Assembly (NCBI GenBank): GCA_001986395.2
Contig: MQVO02000046.1
Location: 1 to 64,000, forward strand
Direction: 5' to 3'
From: Irpex lacteus
Taxonomy: Eukaryota; Basidiomycota; Agaricomycetes; Polyporales; Irpicaceae
DNA: 64,000 bases
Position 1 is the stretch's first letter, and each line of letters starts with the position of its first letter. Shown one piece after another: positions 1 through 11,940 of this stretch. Both the position numbers and the translations under genes were made by a program. The notes under the pieces are model-generated. The model made no database searches and was not told where the DNA came from. It saw nothing but the letters and a program-made list of their open reading frames with translations.

Positions 1-547
1 TGTATTAATACAATCTGGTTCAACGAATTCAGCCTATTGAAGTGTGCGCAAGATACAGTTCTAAGCGAGGAAATACCGTAGTGTTCTCAAAGGAGATAGA
101 CTTGAAAATATATTATAGAGTTCTCGACATAAGTAACTCAGAGCCATGCTAGGATCTTATGCACTTTCCTTACTGGCCTCTGTCGTTCGGAGCTGGCCAC
201 AGAATTTCGGATTGGTTGTGGTCCCGTAATGGCTACGCGGCGGGCGCACACGCCACCGTTGATCGTGGCCAATCGGCAGGAGCCTGGAGTAGCGCGCCCG
301 GTCACAGCATGTCACAATTCATGTCACATCCCATCGGGTACTTTCAGTTGTCGTCTCCCCCACTCGACGACGTTGACGACGTGAGTCTGAGTACCACAAC
401 ATCGTCCTGAAGCCACAATTCCTACTCCTTTGGCCTACGGCACGGTTATAATTTATTTTCTGGTAGCCCAGAGGCATCGTTATTTGTTCCGTGACCTGTA
501 CTAGTAGGCAAGAGAGAGCATCCCCCAAGGTCTACGTCTGGACTACG
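1..547. other. intergenic, no supported gene
   Basis: I see no open frame with recognisable protein character, no tandem repeat and no RNA gene here. It is probably the upstream region of the aldo/keto reductase that starts near 548. Confidence 0.5.
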
Positions 548-1829
548 ATGATTGGCCTGGGCTTAAACTCCGATGTCTTGCTCTCCACAGGTAAGATCTT
601 CTTACTGATTATTCTAGGAGTGTACTCAGCCTAGGCAAGGCTTTACAATGCCTCTTTTGGGTTCGGCGTATATAAGAACTACACTACCACGGCTTCAGTG
701 ACTGAAGCTCTGAAGGCAGGGTATAGGTACGTGCAAGAGGAGCGAGTTCACTGCTAGTTGCTTACTGCTCTCATTAGACACATTGACACTGCGCAAGCCT
801 ATCGCAACGAAGGTCATGTTGGACTCGCACTCAAGGAATCTGGTCTCAAACGCGAAGATGTGTTCATAAGTGACTACGTCGTCCTCCGCTATTGCGCTAA
901 ACGATGTTCAACCCACTGGCAGCTACAAAGGTTATCAGCAAGCATCACGGTTACGAGAAGCTTTACGGGTTGTCGAGTCGTCGCTGGAGAGTATCGGGGG
1001 AGGTGCGTGGACACGATGACTCGGATGCCACGGACCAGTGCTTGATCTCACGGCTAGCGTAGGGTACATAGACCTATTCCTGATCCACGATCCATACGCC
1101 GGAACGAAGTTACGCCTTGAGACATACAAAGCCCTCCAGGATTGTCGGAAGGAAGGGAAGATCCGAAGCGTTGGAGTATCAAACTAGTTAGCCTTGCAGA
1201 TCCTGCTAGCGTGTTCGAGCACCAGTAGCTGATATGCTCCGATCTTCTTAGTGGGGTCAAACACCTCGAGGAAAATCCGCGAGGCAGGATATGAGACACC
1301 TGCTGTCAACCAGATTGAGGTAAAACCGTTTACCATAAGCTTGCAGACGGAGGGTGACAAACCTATTAACTTCGTAATTAGCTGCACCCGTTCTGCCAAC
1401 AGAAACCGATCGTGGAATATTGCCGTAGGAACAACATTGTGGTCTCCGCCTACAGTCCTCTTTTGCAGGGAAAGATGGACCACCCGGTCCTGCAGAGCAT
1501 TGCGAGAAAGGTAAGGCTACAACGCTAAGCGAGACTAGTGTATTCTGAAGTGCGCGGCGTGCAGCACAACAAGGACGCAGCACAGATCCTGATCAGATGG
1601 TCCCTGCAAAAGGGGTCAGTTCAACGGCTTGCCAAGGAGAAGTTAATGAATTCACTGACGAGCGCTGAACAGATTCGTGCCGTTGCCTAAAAGCGCAACT
1701 CCAGCCCGCATCCGTTCCAATACCCAGGTCTATGACTTTGATCTAGATCAAGACGACATGGAGCGTATGGATGCGCTCGATCAAGGCAAAGATGGTGCCG
1801 TAACTTGGAACCCCGTCGATGTGGATTAG
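548..1829 (+). pseudogene. aldo/keto reductase, frameshifted
   Basis: An NAD(P)H-dependent aldo/keto reductase of the fungal 2,5-diketo-gluconate-reductase-like group, which reduces carbonyls in the cytosol. Recognisable pieces in order are GFGVYKNYTTTASVTEALKAG, RHIDTAQAYRNEGHVG (the Asp/Tyr active-site region), YIDLFLIHDP, EGKIRSVGVSNYG, YETPAVNQIELHPF, KPIVEYCRRNNIVVSAYSPL, DAAQILIRWSLQKGF and VPLPKSATPARI. Good GT-AG introns join most pieces, for example 727-775 and one ending at 1385 that restores IELHPFCQQKP. Three single-base shifts remain: a GGG run near 655, GAGAAGCTTTA near 962, and AAAA near 1273. The stop is the TAG at 1827-1829. Splicing and motifs are otherwise intact, so this is either a very young pseudogene or a normal gene with assembly indels. 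The start ATG at 548 is a guess. Confidence 0.78.
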
Positions 1830-2001
1830 GGGCAGTAGACGGAAGTGAACATGTCCGTATGCTCCTCGAATATCACGCTGTACTGGCCTCATAGCTTACG
1901 TGTTTTGCACCGCCATAACGGCCAGAAAAGGAGACAAAGGAGTGCGGGACAACTGAAACAACGACGAGGTAATCATACGCTCAATTACCGACCCAAGCTC
2001 T

Positions 2002-3192
2002 TCAATCTTCATCCATTGAGTCCCCTTCTTTGCACGTCGTTCGGACAATGCCTTTTTCGCGTTTTTCCTTCGCCTCATTGAGCTTCCCTGCCTTGGCCAG
2101 TGCTTTGAGCAAGCCGTGGACCAAGCCGATATGGTTGTGCCTCCGCAGACTATTCTCAAACTAGAGAGTTATGTAGTTAGATGGCAACATTAGCAGATAC
2201 AAGTGATTCCAAACTCACAGCCCATTGTTGTCGTTTGTGGTTTTTCTCGGTCAAGCTTTGCCGAGATCTCGGCGGCGAGTGCCGCATTTCCGGACGTCTG
2301 AACCTCAGCAAGCTGTTTTTGGAGGTCTGGAATAGGGTCATTATGAAGTGCAAGGAGGCTGAAGTTCAGCTGCCGGATAGAAAATAGCTTATTAGTGCTG
2401 GTCTTCGCTCCCAAATTGGTTCACCTACTGATCCAGCCGGATAAGTCTGAATGCGCGCTTCGATGACCTCTCTACGGCACGCGGTTAGTTATTTCCCACA
2501 TGAATATCTACGAATTCATGTTATTACCTGGCCTTGGCGACCCACCCCTCTCCGGCCTCATCGTAAGCGGCGTGTCGTATGGGAGCCTCCTTGAGTCCAT
2601 CAAATTCGTAGACAGACCCCATAAACGGCATGTACACGATGAAATGGTAGGCCTCGTCTGACGTCTTCTGTAGGCTCGGATCTTCCAGAGAAATGGAAGA
2701 AGGTGGAGAGAGAGCGTTGTGGGCTTCTCGAAGCCAGTCTGAGCTGGTGACGACTAGGCCACGAGATTGCGGGTCCATGCCGGTCGAGAAGTTAATGAGG
2801 TCTGTGAGCTCGGGAGCCTTTGGAAGGTCGGGAATATTGCCGATCGCGTTCATGACCGCGAGCGTGGCACAGGCGTTGTTCACGACCTGATGCGCAAAAA
2901 ATCCAGGGAACTCGTGGTCGTATTGGCCGCTTATAGTCTCACGATGAGTTGGAACCCATTGGAAGAGGAAAATGAACGCCTGGATTGGCTGGTGCTCGGC
3001 CAAAGAGGCGGCATCAAGTGAGTAGAGGTCATCCACGACCAAGGGTGTGCCCAGGCGTTTCAATAGTTCACTAATAGGAACGATTAAGTTTCACAGAAAA
3101 ATCACCAAAATTTCAGGACACTGGCGCACTCACCTGAAGACTCCGGGGTCTGATTCGGTCAACTGCCAGCCGCTTTGGAAGTCTTCACCCAT
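2002..3192 (-). CDS. UCH37: ubiquitin C-terminal hydrolase, UCH37/UCHL5 type
   Basis: A cysteine deubiquitinase of peptidase family C12, UCHL5 group, which in animals and fission yeast trims ubiquitin chains at the 26S proteasome. Five exons: 3192-3134, 3070-2528, 2471-2429, 2369-2219 and 2160-2002. The N-terminus has GWQLTESDPGVFSELLKRLG. The catalytic Cys lies in VVNNACAT, His in EAYHFIVYMP and Asp in VYEFDGLKEAPIRH. The long C-terminal tail has NFSLLALHNDPIPDLQKQLAE and RRHNHIGLVHGLLKALAKAG, which is typical of UCHL5 and absent from short UCHs. Predicted length is about 317 residues, normal for the family. One base must be skipped in the T5 run at 2241-2245 (A5 on the coding strand) to join KLDRE to KRQQWAFENSL. 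It is divergent from MED31 across 212 bp. Confidence 0.9.
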
Positions 3193-3404
3193 TTTTCCTT
3201 GTTTCTGATGTTCGCCGTTAGTTCCTGAAGTCGCGTACCAAAAAGCGCTCAAAGTGACGCGTCAGGCTGCACGTGCTACCGATATTTATTTGGCTGGAGC
3301 AAATAGTAGCCGCCTCGCTTGAGCGCTGCCTTTGTTCCTGACTACTACTGTGTAAGTAGTACCCATTGGCTACTTCAGTGCCGCACTTCACCTCACCTCG
3401 AGCT
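3193..3404. promoter_or_regulatory. shared divergent promoter UCH37/MED31
   Basis: This 212 bp gap separates the start codons of the minus-strand deubiquitinase and the plus-strand MED31 gene. Both promoters must fit here, so the region is probably bidirectional. I could not assign specific factor sites. Confidence 0.5.
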
Positions 3405-3895
3405 ATGGCACAAACGGATGCCACTGACCCTCGCGCTGCGAACAGAGCTCGTTTTGAACTGGAACTTGAATTCGTGCAAAGTTTAGCAAACCCGTACTAT
3501 CTCCACTCTCTCGCGCAGCAAGGTATCCTCAATCAGCCCGCGTTTGTCAACTTCTTGCAATACTTGCAGTACTGGAAGGAGAAAGATTACGCCCGCTTTA
3601 TCTTGTGCGTATATATTGTCTGCCAGGGTGAATCTGCTAATAACCTGTTGCCAAGGTATCCACACGCCTTGCATCATCTTGAATTGCTGCAATACGACCA
3701 GTTTCGATCAGAAATAGGCAAGGACGAGTGGAGGGAATATCTCAACCAGAAGCAGTTCGACCATTGGAGAACCTGGTATATATTTTTGTGCTTACTGGGC
3801 TTAATGCGATAAGCTGATCATAATGCAGGCGAGATGGTCGCACTGACCTGCAGACGTCATCCACGACAACGCTCGCGGAGCAACAGAATCAGTGA
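3405..3895 (+). CDS. MED31: Mediator complex subunit 31 (MED31/Soh1)
   Basis: A small middle-module subunit of the Mediator coactivator, which bridges transcription factors and RNA polymerase II. Three exons: 3405-3604, 3656-3775 and 3829-3895, giving 128 residues. The MED31 signature is almost complete: RFELELEFVQSLANPYYLHSL, then FVNFLQYLQYWKEKDYARFI, then YPHALHHLELLQYDQFR, and DHWRTW near the end. Removing intron 3605-3655 joins ARFIL to YPHAL exactly as in the family. A short non-conserved tail rich in Thr and Gln follows. The start at 3405 (MAQTDATD) is the first ATG before the conserved core. Confidence 0.94.
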
Positions 3896-4605
3896 CGCAG
3901 ATGCCTTGCGTAGGCGCAGAGTCATTGTACGTCTCTATGCACATCACAGAAAGTATTGAGCCATGCATTAAATTACCTTGACCTGCTACAAGTTACCATA
4001 GGATCGCTGATATACTTCAGTCCTCCTTATGCGCGTAATAAGCCACCTCGATACAGGTCGATTGGACGTCGCCTTGTTTTTATCTGTCATGTAGCACGGA
4101 AGGTTACCATATCTTCTTCGACCTCACACCCTGGTTACCTCGCGGATCAACGTCGGTGGTGTTTGTCGCCGGGAAACTGCATCGTGCCGCTCCTAATGAC
4201 GGTCGATATCGGGAGAACTGCGTTCAGCGTTTTCTGTGGGTACTCATGGTGCTCAACTTGCGTCGGGAGCAATGCTGAGAGTCGGTGAGCAGTGCTTACG
4301 AGCCGAGGTGGGATCCACTGTTAGTGACGAATAATATCCGCGGCTTTTGCGCTGTACGGGATGATGTACATATGGGGAATCGGTCTGTAGTCATGTATGC
4401 CTCGCGTAAACTCTCGTATATGGATTCATTAACAATTTGTGGTACTTGTGGGCCCGTATGTACGCCGACCGCTCGTCGACAGGCAACAGGGATGCCAAAT
4501 GAAAAGACCATCTGAGATGTGGCAACAGCCGCTCCTTCCTATCTCGTGTAAGGTTCTCACGCGCGCTGACTTCCGATTCATGTTCTCTCTACGACCTTCG
4601 CCTCC
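3896..4605. other. intergenic, no supported gene
   Basis: About 700 bp between MED31 and the transporter. Short open frames are present but none has family character or good splice continuity. It should hold the MED31 terminator and the transporter promoter. Confidence 0.5.
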
Positions 4606-6381
4606 ATGGTCCAACCTTCCACAACACTCTCACATGAGGGCTACGACGAAGAAGCAATAACAAACGGTGACTACCATGGCGGGGACGATGCGGGGGAATT
4701 CGGAGCGGCTGTACACCTTGCCACGGTGGAGGAGAAGAAACGGAGGTGGTGGCGGAACGCGCTCATAAACATAGCGTTCATTTCATCCTGGTACGTCTCG
4801 ACTTTGCTCAACCCAAAGTTCTTGTATTGAAGTTTGAGCTGTACCTCAACGTATTCAAGGTTTCTCTTTGCTACGCTGCTGTCGCTGTACAACAAATGGA
4901 TGTTCGCTCCTGACCATTACGGCTTCCCCTTCCCACTTTTTGTCACAACAATGCACATGTTCGTCCAATTTGCGCTTGCAGCCCTCGTAAGGGCAATTTG
5001 GCCTCACCGCTTCCGGTCTGAGTACTCGCCGGCGCGGAGTGATTACCTGTAAGTAGCCCCGGATTATAGTCAGCTCGCCTTTGCATATTCGGTTGACATG
5101 CATTCACCAGATCCAAGGTTCTACCAACGGGACTCACCACTGCACTGGATATAGGTCTATCCAATCTTTCGCTCAAGACGATCACTCTGTCATTCTACAG
5201 TTCGTGCCTTCTCCGTAGTCCTAGAAGATATCGTGTCTCACCAATTCACTTAAAGCTATGGTCAAATCCTCTTCGCTAATATTTGTGCTCTCATTTGCCT
5301 TTCTCTTCCGCCTAGAGGTATTCTCCCTACGACTTGTCGGCGTCATCACCATAATATTCGCCGGTGTACTTCTAATGGTTGCAACTCAAACCCATTTCGT
5401 CCTCGGAGGATTCATACTCGTGCTCTCTGGTAGCGCACTGGGTGGATTGCGCTGGAGTCTCACGCAACTTCTCTTGAAGGACAAAAAGCTTGGCCTGGAT
5501 AATCCCGTGGCTACTATATACTGGCTAGCCCCGATTATGGGCGGCTTGCTCCTAATTATTAGTGTCATAGTGGATAGCTTATCCGACTTGATTGACAGTC
5601 GATTCTTCGATTCACCTGGCTCTACCCTGAAGACATGCTTCTTCCTCACGGCACCCGGCATGCTCGCCTTTTGTATGATACTCAGTGAGGTTACGTACGT
5701 GCTCCGTAGACCTTATACTCTTGAAGCTGTCTCACCGTCTCGGACATTCTAGTATCATTCAACGGGCCGGCGTAGTTCCTATGTCTATCGCTGGCATTGC
5801 CAAAGAGGTGTCAACTATCACAATTTCGGCATGGTTCTTTGGCGATGAGCTAACTCCTCTGAATATCACTGGCGTCGCAATCACCACGTGTGGTACGTTT
5901 TCGATAACTCTCTGCCTTGAATGTTATTCTAAAGAACAAAACAGGTATTGGTCTCTTTACCTACCATAAATACCGCAAATCGATAGATTCTACGGTGCCG
6001 CTTGATGCCCATGGAAATCCCATCGACGACGGCCCACTCGGCGGAGATGAAGATACGCATCAGCTGTACAGTCTCGTTGACGAGGAGAGACAACCACTCG
6101 CGGCCGCTGCCGAACCTCAGTCCGCAGGACCTATCGTGAGTCTACCATTGAATGCTTCTCGAAAATAATATACCTTAATAACGCTCTCTTATCTCATCGG
6201 AAAGGACGCGCCCTCAGAAATCGATGACCCCCTATTCAAAGTAGACTCCGATTCTGACTCTGAGGACCATCTCATATCCGCTGAGACATCGAATGGGAAC
6301 AGCCATCTAGTCTCATTTACCGACGACGAAAACTCACAGGCTGTGTGGAGAGATGGCGTGAAAGGTTCCGGGGTAGTATGA
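4606..6381 (+). CDS. TPT-family nucleotide-sugar/phosphate transporter (SLC35C2-like)
   Basis: A polytopic transporter of the triose-phosphate-translocator/drug-metabolite superfamily, probably in the Golgi or ER membrane. Seven exons (4606-4790, 4860-5048, 5111-5199, 5256-5694, 5753-5892, 5945-6135, 6205-6381) give 469 residues. Family marks are LLSLYNKWMF at the first helix, the second helix pair around PFPLFVTTMHMFVQF, TALDIGLSNLSLKTITLSFYTMVKSSS, RLVGVITIIFAGVLLMV, GGLRWSLTQLLL, and VPMSIAGIAKEVSTITIS near the end. About ten hydrophobic segments are followed by a roughly 120-residue acidic, Ser-rich cytosolic tail. Human SLC35C2 has the closest overall motif pattern I recall. The substrate cannot be read from the sequence. 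Confidence 0.88.
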
Positions 6382-7700
6382 GGTTGTATTGTATTTCTTT
6401 CTGGACTCCGGTATCGATCATGTACCTTCCTCGAGGCACTTATGAACGACATCTATTGAACAGATTGCAGGGTGACCTATCAATTTCCTCCGCATTATCC
6501 ACTACAACGTCAGAAGCGCGACCGCCTTCCGAATCTCTTTGTTCCCAAATGTGCAATCAAGTTCAAGTACCGTCGCGATGCAAAGAGGCCGCTATGCTGA
6601 CGTAAAACCTCGTGTTTCTCAATCAGGCCCTCTGAGGTCCCGTGGTTCCTTTTGGATACCGCGTACAAACGCAACTTTGCTCACGGCCTGCGGTGCGCGG
6701 CAGTTCGATGCGTCCGGCGCGGAACTTGAAGTAACAGCGATATGCTGTGTCAGCACAATGAAATCACTCTTCATTTTCCGCGCTGCGCAGACCCATCTTA
6801 GACAACGACAAGCCCTAGATGGCGCCTTCGAAGGACTTCTTTCGAGTTCATTATGATGGGCCGACGGACGGACGTGTCCACATCGATGAACTGGCGCGGG
6901 CGCACCAGCTCGAACTCGGGGTTCTGTTCTCGAGCAGCCGTGGAGCCCTTGTTGCGTAAAAAAATGCGCTGCCAGAACTTCCAGAGCCGATCGGGAGACA
7001 GCATGCCCCGCGGCCGTGTGCTCGCGGTACGGAGTCGGAGTCGGTGATGGCCTCTGTGACGTTCAGTAGCAGTGAGACTCACCACATGAGCGACGGAAAC
7101 TATCTACCGTATCGTCCGCGACAAGAAAAGCTAAACCAACCGTAGACAGATCCAACACCATGATACATCTAAGGAACACTTAATTAGACCTTCCTGAGAC
7201 AGATGGTGCCGGTGGGAATAAGCTTTACGATAGTGACATCGCAGCGCAGTATGAGCGAGACGATGGAGGGCGATAAAGGCGAAGCCCACCCGTGATGACA
7301 TTCCTTGAGAAGCTAGAACTTCCTCATAGCCTTTAACATAGCTTGTTCTTCTTCCCTGCCTCCCGAGATGGCTAGTTCCACCGATAGTTTTCGCTACTCA
7401 AAAGGAGTCAATTAGAACAGTCGGAATACATAATATAGACAATATCCGTCAGGTAGTGGATAAGGCGAGCAGTGAAAAGCCGCATGTGTCCCGATGACAA
7501 GTACATAGTATACCAGTAATGCTATAATGAAGCAGCGGGAAGTGCCGTGCGAGATGTGCATGCGTTATAGATAGAATGCATGAGATGAGGTGGATGCGTG
7601 AGAGCGAATTTGCGGTGGAACAGCTGTGCGAAAGACGTGGAAAATGATGGGGCTAGGGCAGCCGCCTGCGTAAAGTACAAGGCCGAATGAATAAAACAAT
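6382..7700. other. intergenic, one weak coding hint
   Basis: This covers the transporter 3' side and the end of the convergent regulator gene. A plus-strand frame at 6818-6958 reads like protein (DFFRVHYDGPTDGRVHIDEL) but is only 46 codons, and I could not attach flanking exons. An overlapping frame from about 6470 stays open for about 125 codons without known motifs. These may be the remains of a gene. Nothing is supported between 7000 and 7700. Confidence 0.35.
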
Positions 7701-8935
7701 CTACATCGAGACCTGGGCAGTAGCTTTGTGGAAGTCAGATAGTGGCCACGCGGTGCAGAAATCAGGATATCTCCACGAACAATTTTGTAACGTTGTCTCC
7801 AACAATGTGACGCACATGCGCGTGTTCTTGAGATGCGTGCGTTCGTATTCGCTATGGCTGCGCATGTCTATAGCCTCATCACTGACGAGGCCAAGCGACA
7901 TGGACATATGAATAGCCAGCTGGAAAAGAAGGCTATGAGCGAAAACAAGGAAATTTTATTCAACGGGGATATGATGATCACCTGAGCATAACGAGTAAAT
8001 TCGGCTTGCCGCTGCTGATTGTATTCAACCCACGATAGTAGGATCAGCGCATGTAGGGTGTCCATATCTGGGCCCTCAGCGATCGCAGAATTTGCTAGTG
8101 ACTAAATGCTCCGCAGGTCGTTAGTAGGCACCGGTCCGCCGAGGGATGAGCTACGTTACCTTTGCGGCATAAGCGTAATCGTCAGTGGCCCTTGAGACAC
8201 CCCATTGTATGACCTCCGGAAGGTCAACATAGCGCACAGCTAGGGCGGCGATGCAGTTGGCTTGGAGAACAGGGAGGTCGTGCATCAGGAACCGTTTGAT
8301 CGTCTCGTCAAAAGCCATGAAAGGAAACCAGATGCTAAGATTATCACAGAAGGCATTGATGAAAGGAAGCATAAGCTGCGAACGCGGCCGATCGGGATAT
8401 TTAGGATCGAATAGGGGTGAAGGCGTAGGAGGTGGTGGTGGCGGCGGGGAGGCCAAGGGCATCGAGTTCGACCTCGGTTGGTGGGAGATATGGTGGTGAT
8501 ATGGATGGTAGGTCATATTGCGTTTTGGAGAGACACGAGTGACGGTACCGTTGGTATGTGGTGATGAATTTGAAGGTTGAGAGGAGAGGACGTCTGTCGT
8601 CATGACCATGTCAATCTGTTGCCTGGCAGTAGCCACGGACTTAGAAGACGAGGATACGAGTTTACTCCGTTCAGCGAAGTACTTTTCGCGATCCCGGAAT
8701 CGACATGGCAGACGGGCGGAGTTGCATGCCTCGCAGACGGACATTGCAGCCGATTGGATGCATTTTATCTTCTTTAAACGGCTAAAACACGTCCAGACGT
8801 CAGTCACAACATTAGATGGTTCCCCGTTCTTGTCAGTTAGACATACCAGTTATCGCAAGAGGTCACCAAACGGGGACGTTTCTTATGTGCTCGCGTATTC
8901 TGAGGGGCTTCGAGGACGAAACGAATGTCTTCCAT
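7701..8935 (-). CDS. short Zn2Cys6 fungal transcription factor
   Basis: A fungal binuclear zinc cluster regulator. Four exons (8935-8847, 8781-8160, 8074-7982, 7919-7701) give 340 residues. Intron 8782-8846 splits the zinc cluster: exon 1 ends in SCDNC and exon 2 begins RLKKIKC, followed by VCEACNSARLPC, so the six cysteines are spaced C-x2-C-x6-C-x10-C-x2-C-x6-C. A His/Pro-rich linker with a Pro run follows. The fungal-specific regulatory domain begins at LMLPFINAFCDNLSIWFPF and continues through MDTLHALILLSWVEYNQQRQAEF and LAIHMSMSLGLVSDEA. The frame then loses similarity and stops at 7701. Relatives run to 600-800 residues, so this is probably 3'-truncated. The third exon's acceptor (GCTGAG) is not ideal. 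Confidence 0.8.
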
Positions 8936-10877
8936 GGTAGAAGAGGGGATCTTGGGGATGGGACGGATTTGGGTGAAGCGAACTTATACGTGGCCTACAT
9001 ATATGTGGACAACCGAAGGGTTGCTTCAGCGTGTAGGCTGATGGAACTACACGAGGAAATTCTGTATAAACACAGTTTATGGTCAGGCTGAGACCGTATC
9101 GCCGGAGACGGACCGTTTCTTCGGCGTGTGGCCCACGACTCTGGAAACGATGGTGCTTTAGATGCAACTTAACCGAGCCGACGGCAATAATTACCGTGAT
9201 ATTGAAGAATAACTCACGAATGAATGTTGAACTGTAACGAAAGCAATTCAACGAGAATTGCTCTGATCTAAGTTTCGTTGGAGATCCCCGTGTGTGTTTG
9301 GTCTGGTATTGACGGGTTTCCATAATAGGAATGTTTTTCCAATTTATCCCGCCAGCGCCCGAAGCCAACCTCGCGAGAGTGCAAAATGCAAACTCGACCA
9401 AGAACCACCACGGCGACTGCCACGACAGAGGCTCAGAGACTCTTTTAACCTGTCACTGTCCTTTTGGACTTTCCTCACGTCGGCCTGTGCCCAACTACTA
9501 CCCACCCTCACGTTTGTCGCAACCCCTGCTGTGCCCCAGTGACGCTTGTCATCATGTCAGCAAACCAATCGGAACTCAGGGTTCTCCTCCTCGTTATTGA
9601 GCCTGGAATTGGAAGCGGTGACTCAACCAACCGCCCGCCTACTTGCATGCCATCACTGGTTCTGCCTGATAAGCTCTCTATTCAAAGATCACCGATCTAG
9701 CAGTCGAACCAGGTAGGCCACGCTCTCCAAATTGCATGCGGGTGTATCATCCCATGCCCGAATAGCTCAATTTTACAAGCCTGCAGACTAGAACTCACGC
9801 CGTTAATTGCCTGTGCTGGGTCCTCGACATTCTCGCGGTTCTCTTCAGAACGTTCGAACGACGTCAGCAATTTAACAGTGATGGCGGTCTGCAAATCAGC
9901 TGCTCTCGCAGTGCATTCACCGGTGTTGCATGTAGTGAGGATCGTCTGCTACATATTTCCTAGCATGCACTGATCTCTAATAGCAGTAATGAATACATGA
10001 CACGACCACTGACAGTATTCTCGCACAGTGAATTCGACTAGCTCCTCCACTTAGGTCACGGAAGGATCACAAGACATATCCAATATGATTGGGCTAGCCA
10101 CTTACTAGTACGGAAGCACGTCAAGAGACCTTTCGTAACGCATCGAATTGTGTACCGCACGAAGAGGAGCCCGCAGATACGGCGACCAAAGAAGCCACGA
10201 GTTGTCTTCAATTTGAATTGCCAGCGCACTGAACGCCTAAGCACTTCCCAAGAGTTCTGAACAGCCCTAGTGTCTGAGCCTCGGACGCCACGTACTTCAA
10301 CTTCTATATGTTTCTTCTCCGAATACCACCTCATAGAACGCTCCGAGTACAGCCGTGGACACAGAACGTCTAGTTTAGGTTTCATAACTTGCGAACCACC
10401 ACCAGCAGAACTTCCAGTGCGAAGGCTTCTGGCAGCGCGGATTCCCATGCCGGATAGAACGTAGAAGAATCCAAAACACGATGCGGCCGCATAAACAGCC
10501 CTGCTCGTCGAGCTGAAACGCTTCGTGCAATACTTCGCCAGTCGAGACCGCCGCGTAGCTCACCCAGGCTCGGGCACGGTGGAAGTTCGCTTTGGGGTTG
10601 AAACTTCACCTAGGCGCCTGATTTCCTAACCGGGATCCTTCCTGCCGTGCTAGCACGTGGCTACTGATCATGATGGGAGTCGTGTCCCAAAATGGGTTGT
10701 GTGGAATAATTTGGAGCTGGCCCCGCACAACGCTCCAATGACCTCCTTGCATTACGCGCATCTTCCGCAGCCCCCTATGTGTATATAAACTGCGCAACCG
10801 AACATGTTGTTCTGACAGAAACCAGCTCCTTGCCCTTACGAACGCCGCTCATCCATTGCAACTGAATATACACCATC
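8936..10877. other. intergenic, no supported gene
   Basis: About 1.9 kb between two divergently transcribed genes, the regulator (-) and the hydrophilic protein (+). Several short open frames occur on both strands, the longest a 172-codon minus frame covering the regulator's promoter, but none shows conserved motifs. Confidence 0.45.
10780..10792 (+). promoter_or_regulatory. TATA box of the hydrophilic-protein gene
   Basis: TGTATATAAAC lies about 90 bp before the ATG at 10878, a normal distance for a fungal TATA element. A CCAAT-like motif (CTCCAATG) is seen near 10735. Confidence 0.5.
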
Positions 10878-11611
10878 ATGCCGCTTTTTGGTCACAAGAA
10901 CAAGGTGTGTGATCTTACAAACACGTTATCTTTAACAACTAATCTCCGAGGATTAGAACCACGCTACTGAGCACCGCTCGAGCGATTTGTCGAATGATAA
11001 CTATGCTCGCAACGGTGTTAACAACCGAGACGATTCCAATCGTACCCAGGACAACATCTCGGGCAACACAACAGGACACCGCCAACTTCACGATAATTCC
11101 TATCAACAAGGTGGTGTCGATGGTACCGTGCCTATGGCCGGTAATCAGCCTGGGATTGACTCTACAGGCACAGGAATGACGGGCCACCATCATGTACGCA
11201 GTTCAACATTCGATATCAGGGACTTTAAAACTGAATTCGACTTTCAACAGCAGCAACACCATGGCCACCATCAGACTCCAGCAGTGGGCGCTGCCTCACT
11301 TCGTGAGCAAGCCATGGTACACGATCGAGAAGCACAGAACCTCCAAGCCCAAAGTAAGGAACTCGCGGAGGCCGAGGCTTTAGAGCAGAAAGCCCGCGAA
11401 CATCGTGAACGCGCCGTCGCTCAAGGTCAGTTGTCGTAGCCACCATCTATCGTGGCGCGGAGATTCTTGGGAGTTGCAGGATCTAACGAGATCCATTTCC
11501 GCATCTATAGGAGCGCACCCGCAGAACAAGCATCTCGGCGGTAATCCCGCTACCGCGATAGCTGCTGAGGCTGCGCCACATACCGGGGCTGGTCATCGCT
11601 CCGGTTTTTAA
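10878..11611 (+). CDS. small His/Gln-rich hydrophilic protein
   Basis: The function is not known to me. Three exons (10878-10904, 10957-11425, 11511-11611) encode 198 residues. The short first exon MPLFGHKNK joins in frame to a disordered stretch rich in Asn, Gly, Asp and His (QQQQHHGHH), then a predicted helix with alternating Glu/Ala/Gln (VHDREAQNLQAQSKELAEAE), and a tail HTGAGHRSGF. There is no signal peptide and no membrane segment. The composition resembles LEA/hydrophilin-type stress proteins, but that is inference from composition only. It has its own TATA box. Confidence 0.72.
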
Positions 11612-11940
11612 AGGACATATACACAGAGAATGCCGAAAGAAGTGTAAAGTATAATTAGGATGTTTGTATCATAGTAGCCAAATGGGATAACTTGTTCAGC
11701 AATACGTCTAAGGAATGATTACTCCGAAAGGAGTGAAAATTGTAGCATTCGTCATGCCAGTTGTGCCTGCCGCTCAGGGATAGATCGCGCTCGTCAAACA
11801 TAACATAACTCAACCTGACACGCAGTGCTGAGTTAACAGGGACCACTTTCGCAAAGAAGTCGTAGATGGATGATCAGGCGCCCGAGAATGTGAGAGGGGT
11901 ATACAAAATAGTATAGAACTACATCGCGCACATCGTGCTC
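11612..11940. other. short convergent 3' intergenic gap
   Basis: About 330 bp between the ends of two convergent genes, the hydrophilic protein (+) and ATG5 (-). It should hold both terminators; I recognise nothing else in it. Confidence 0.5.

Noticed and set aside
1845..2159. short open frames on both strands around 1.85-2.16 kb as separate genes
   Set aside because: The minus-strand one contains the last exon of UCH37 and the others are shadows.
8883..9401. 172-codon minus-strand open frame
   Set aside because: It covers exon 1 and the promoter of the zinc-cluster gene, is in another frame and has no conserved motif.
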